Notes under the pieces: generated by a model
Told to the model about the DNA's origin: nothing
Seen by the model: the letters and a program-made list of their open reading frames with translations, nothing else
Database searches by the model: none
Assembly (NCBI GenBank): GCA_035574455.1
Contig: DATLYT010000066.1
Location: 1-8,456, forward strand
Length of the DNA: 8,456 bases
Origin: DATLYT01 sp035574455
GTDB taxonomy: Bacteria; Bacteroidota; Ignavibacteria; UBA10030
Direction: 5' to 3'
Shown: positions 6,212 through 8,456 of the stretch, piece by piece
Position numbering within the stretch: position 1 is the stretch's first letter
How the letters are laid out: each line of letters begins with the position of its first letter
Made by a program: the position numbers and the translations under genes

Positions 6212-6756
6212 AGCGTGCGTTGGGCGATAGCTTTCTGACCACGAAGTTAGAAGAGGCCATCAACTGGTGCCGGAAGAATTCCCTCTGGCCGATGCCGATG
6301 GGAATCTCCTGCTGCGCGATCGAGATGATGGCGTTTGTGGCACCGCGCTTCGATGCTTCGCGCTTTGGCTCCGAAGTGATGCGCTTCTCTCCTCGTCAAT
6401 CGGATGTTATGATCGTCGCCGGCACGACGACGTATAAGATGGCGAAAGTCGTCCGGAAAATTTACGACCAGATGCCCGACCCCAAGTGGGTAATAGCGAT
6501 GGGAGCGTGCACGTCGTCGGGTGGGATGTACCGAACCTATTCCGTCGTCCAGGGAATTGATCAGTTTCTGCCGGTCGACGTGTACGTTGCTGGTTGCCCG
6601 CCGCGTCCGGATAATCTCATCAACGCCTTCTTGTTGCTCCAACAAAAGGCTCAGCGGGGCGAAAGTCGTGGCAGTTCTACAGCCATCATTGGAGAATTTC
6701 CGAAACATCACCAACACGAAACTCAGCCTCATCACCTCCAACCAATCACGCAGTGA
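6202..6756 (+). CDS. nuoB: NADH-quinone oxidoreductase subunit B (cluster N2)
   Basis: NuoB (PSST family) holds [4Fe-4S] cluster N2, the final electron carrier before quinone, in the connecting arm of complex I. The 184-residue product has all four ligands: C37 and C38 in GISCCAIEMM, C103 in GACTSSGG and C132 in VAGCPPRPD, at constant offset from the E. coli ligands (63, 64, 129, 158). The frame is open far upstream inside nuoA, but ATG 6202 is chosen because AAAGGAG (6188-6194) sits seven bases before it and the family N-terminus (MGLERALGDSF) begins there. The last 20 residues form a polar tail rich in His and Gln (KHHQHETQPHHLQPITQ, 168-184) with no clear family counterpart. It overlaps nuoA by ten bases, and its TGA overlaps the nuoC GTG by four (GTGA). 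Confidence 0.96.
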   Translation: MGLERALGDSFLTTKLEEAINWCRKNSLWPMPMGISCCAIEMMAFVAPRFDASRFGSEVMRFSPRQSDVMIVAGTTTYKMAKVVRKIYDQMPDPKWVIAMGACTSSGGMYRTYSVVQGIDQFLPVDVYVAGCPPRPDNLINAFLLLQQKAQRGESRGSSTAIIGEFPKHHQHETQPHHLQPITQ

Positions 6757-7235
6757 ATCAGCGGGTTCTCGATAAACTGAAAGAGCAGTTCGGGGATGCT
6801 ATCCTCGAAGCGGCGGAATTCCGCGGTGAACTCACCATTGTCGTGCCGAAAGAACGGATCGTCGAGATCTGTCGATTTCTGAAGCACGATGCTGAGCTCC
6901 GCTACGATCTGCTTGCCGACCTTTGCGGGATCGATATGTATACACCGGTCAAACGGTTTGGCGTGGTGTACAATCTCTTTTCTCTCAAGAATAAGCATCG
7001 GCTCCGCGTGAAAACATTTACGGAGGAAGATGACCCTAAGGTGCCAACGGTGACCACGGTGTGGAAAACAGCGAACTGGCATGAGCGCGAAACGTATGAT
7101 ATGTTTGGGATCGTCTTTGAGGGCCATCCGGATTTGCGGCGAATCTACATGCCGGATGATTTTGAGTATCATCCGCTCCGGAAAGATTTTCCGTTGATGG
7201 GAATTCCGGGTTCATTGCCGTTGCCCAAGAAATGA
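6753..7235 (+). CDS. nuoC: NADH-quinone oxidoreductase subunit C
   Basis: NuoC (30 kDa family) is a peripheral-arm scaffold subunit that packs against NuoD; it carries no cofactor. The 160-residue product has an N-terminal alpha/beta domain (about 1-100) and the family signature WHERETYDMFGI...GHPDLRRI (109-131), followed by the YHPLRKDFPL segment (139-148). It is a free-standing NuoC, not the NuoCD fusion of E. coli. The GTG at 6753 is chosen because it overlaps the nuoB stop as GTGA and the length suits the family; no ribosome site is visible upstream, so translation is probably coupled. The C-terminus (GIPGSLPLPKK) is short compared with homologues that extend beyond this point. Its stop overlaps the ATG of a 35-codon frame. 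Confidence 0.95.
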   Translation: MNQRVLDKLKEQFGDAILEAAEFRGELTIVVPKERIVEICRFLKHDAELRYDLLADLCGIDMYTPVKRFGVVYNLFSLKNKHRLRVKTFTEEDDPKVPTVTTVWKTANWHERETYDMFGIVFEGHPDLRRIYMPDDFEYHPLRKDFPLMGIPGSLPLPKK

Positions 7236-7339
7236 GAACGCCGATGTGTATCGTTTTTGCGGCTCTTGTTTTTGGAATGACGACCCAACAAGTAAATTCA
7301 CCGCAACAGACGCTTTTCAGAGTCATCAGTTTGAATTGA
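7232..7339 (+). CDS. possible 35-residue small protein between nuoC and nuoD
   Basis: An open frame of 35 codons starts at ATG 7232, overlapping the nuoC stop as ATGA, the junction used repeatedly in this window, and ends in TGA at 7337-7339. The start MRTPMCIVFAALVFGM has a charged residue followed by a hydrophobic stretch (about 5-16), like a short signal or membrane segment, then a polar Gln/Asn-rich part (QQVNSPQQ) and the end FRVISLN. It fills most of the 129-base nuoC-nuoD gap. I recognise no family. It could be a real coupled small membrane peptide, the remnant of a decayed gene, or chance; in its favour are only the overlap and the hydrophobic stretch. The 25 bases from its stop to the nuoD ATG contain GAAGAAGG (7338-7345). 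Confidence 0.3.
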   Translation: MRTPMCIVFAALVFGMTTQQVNSPQQTLFRVISLN

Positions 7340-7364
7340 AGAAGGCATCCTCGATCAGCTTGAC

Positions 7365-8456
7365 ATGGAAACCAACGTTCTCGAAACGACTCACAAAGCC
7401 AAGATCCTCCAAGCATTAGAGGATCAGAACACGAGCGTCCAGTTTGACGACCCGTTGGAGAACGACATGATTCTCAACATGGGTCCACAGCATCCGGCAA
7501 CGCACGGTGTGTTGCGTTTGCTTGTGCGATTGGATGGGGAAACCGTCCTTGCGGTCGTTCCAGAACTTGGCTATCTCCATCGGGGCTACGAGAAGCTGGC
7601 CGAGAATTGCTCGTACCACGAATTCATTCCTCATACCGACCGTCTCGATTATCTTTCGCCCCTTTCCAATAACGTCGCTTATGTCTTGGCGGTGGAAAAG
7701 CTCGCGGGCATCGAAGCTCCGCCTCGAGCGCAATATCTCCGCGTGGTCATCTCCGAGCTTGCTCGCATCTCTTCGCATCTTCTCTGGCTCGGTACGCAGG
7801 CGATGGACGTTGGTGCGCTGACAGTGTTTATGTGGACATTCCGTGAGAGGGAAAAGCTCTACGATATTTTCGAGCATCTGGTTGGAGCACGCTTTACCAC
7901 GAGCTTTGCGCGTATCGGCGGGTTGGCTCACGATATGTTGCCTGAAGCGGCACAGATGATCTGGACATTCATCAAGGAGTTTCCAGACAATCTTGCAGAG
8001 TGTGAAAAGCTACTCAACAAGAACCGCATTTTTGTTGAGCGGACGGATGGGATTGGACCGATTTCCGCGGAAGAAGCACTGGACCTTGGTGTCACCGGTC
8101 CCAACCTTCGCGCGTGCGGCATCGAGCACGACCTTCGCCGCGCAAGTCCCTATTTAGTCTACGATAAGCTGGATTTCGATATTCCTATCTACGAAGGTGG
8201 CGATACGTTAGCACGCTACTACGTGCGGATGGATGAGATGAAGGAGAGTACCAAGATCGTGCGTCAGGCGATGGAGCAGATGCCGAAGGGAGAAATCCAC
8301 GCCGGAAAACCGAAGAGCGTCCTTCCGCGCAAGCAGCGTGTCTACACGAAGATGGAGGAGCTGATCCACGACTTTATGCTGGTGAACTTCGGCATCGACC
8401 CGCCGGTGGGTGAGGTCTATCACGCCGTCGAAGCCCCGAAAGGCGAGCTGGGGTTC
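7365..8456 (+). CDS. nuoD: NADH-quinone oxidoreductase subunit D (3' end outside window)
   Basis: NuoD (49 kDa family) forms the quinone-reducing site with NuoB. The 364 codons present cover most of the protein; the frame runs open to the last base and I estimate roughly 40-60 C-terminal residues are missing. Key motifs are MGPQHPATHGVLRL (39-52) with H47 and RLDYLSPLSNN (93-103) with Y96; these correspond to bovine H59 and Y108, which hold the quinone headgroup, at the identical spacing of 49. GYLHRGYEK (69-77) and NCSYHEFIPHTDRLDY (81-96) are also family-typical. ATG 7365 is the only standard start in frame after the TGA at 7332-7334; an ATT at 7335 would be the only plausible alternative. 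The nearest purine-rich site, GAAGAAGG (7338-7345), is 19 bases upstream, too far for normal spacing. Confidence 0.96.
   Translation, partial: METNVLETTHKAKILQALEDQNTSVQFDDPLENDMILNMGPQHPATHGVLRLLVRLDGETVLAVVPELGYLHRGYEKLAENCSYHEFIPHTDRLDYLSPLSNNVAYVLAVEKLAGIEAPPRAQYLRVVISELARISSHLLWLGTQAMDVGALTVFMWTFREREKLYDIFEHLVGARFTTSFARIGGLAHDMLPEAAQMIWTFIKEFPDNLAECEKLLNKNRIFVERTDGIGPISAEEALDLGVTGPNLRACGIEHDLRRASPYLVYDKLDFDIPIYEGGDTLARYYVRMDEMKESTKIVRQAMEQMPKGEIHAGKPKSVLPRKQRVYTKMEELIHDFMLVNFGIDPPVGEVYHAVEAPKGELGF

Noticed and set aside
6247..6741. 164-codon minus-strand open frame
   Set aside because: It is the antisense shadow of nuoB, whose four cluster ligands show the true coding frame.
1..8456. 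CRISPR array, tRNA, transposase, toxin-antitoxin or defence genes
   Set aside because: No regularly spaced direct repeats of CRISPR size, no cloverleaf, and no frame with motifs of those families; the coding content is fully explained by housekeeping genes.

Overview
The window reads as an ordinary chromosomal housekeeping segment of a bacterium with roughly balanced base composition. It contains no mobile genes, RNA genes or CRISPR. The gene content points to the Bacteroidota/Chlorobiota (FCB) side of the tree, perhaps Ignavibacteria- or Kapabacteria-like. The clues are a lipoprotein of the 'GCA..VPP.GGP.D..PP' Ig-like type common there, a TrpA whose N-terminus reads ITPEFP (I recall PEFP from green sulfur bacteria), a NuoA with YESG instead of YECG, mostly weak Shine-Dalgarno sites, and an intergenic hairpin repeat of a kind I recall from that group. 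This placement is inference, not a measured result.

Layout. Bases 1-124 hold no recognisable gene. On the minus strand, rpmB (zinc-ribbon ribosomal protein L28) runs 377-186 and ends in a clear intrinsic terminator at 125-158. Divergently on the plus strand, tsaD (tRNA t6A synthesis) runs 593-1654. The 261-base gap 1655-1915 is made of two repeat structures: a nested inverted repeat of about 100 bp (1663-1760) and a heptanucleotide-periodic tract with inverted arms (1801-1905) that stops ten bases before the trpA start.

From 1916 to 5803 lies a tight plus-strand cluster: trpA, an AroQ-type chorismate mutase (14-base gap), mltG (ATGA overlap) and a 581-residue Ig-like lipoprotein (ATGA overlap). 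It joins aromatic amino acid synthesis (chorismate branch point, last step of tryptophan) to envelope functions (peptidoglycan strand termination, outer-membrane lipoprotein). The shared operon looks organisational rather than mechanistic.

From 5855 to the right edge is the start of a respiratory complex I operon: nuoA, nuoB, nuoC and a nuoD cut by the window end. These encode the membrane anchor subunit and the peripheral connecting arm (cluster N2 and the quinone site). nuoA/nuoB overlap by 10 bases, nuoB/nuoC by GTGA, and nuoC overlaps by ATGA a 35-codon open frame that fills most of the otherwise unexplained 129-base gap before nuoD.

I see no convincing new multi-gene system. The points most worth a second look are the two repeats before trpA, the 35-codon frame between nuoC and nuoD, and a histidine-rich NuoB tail.
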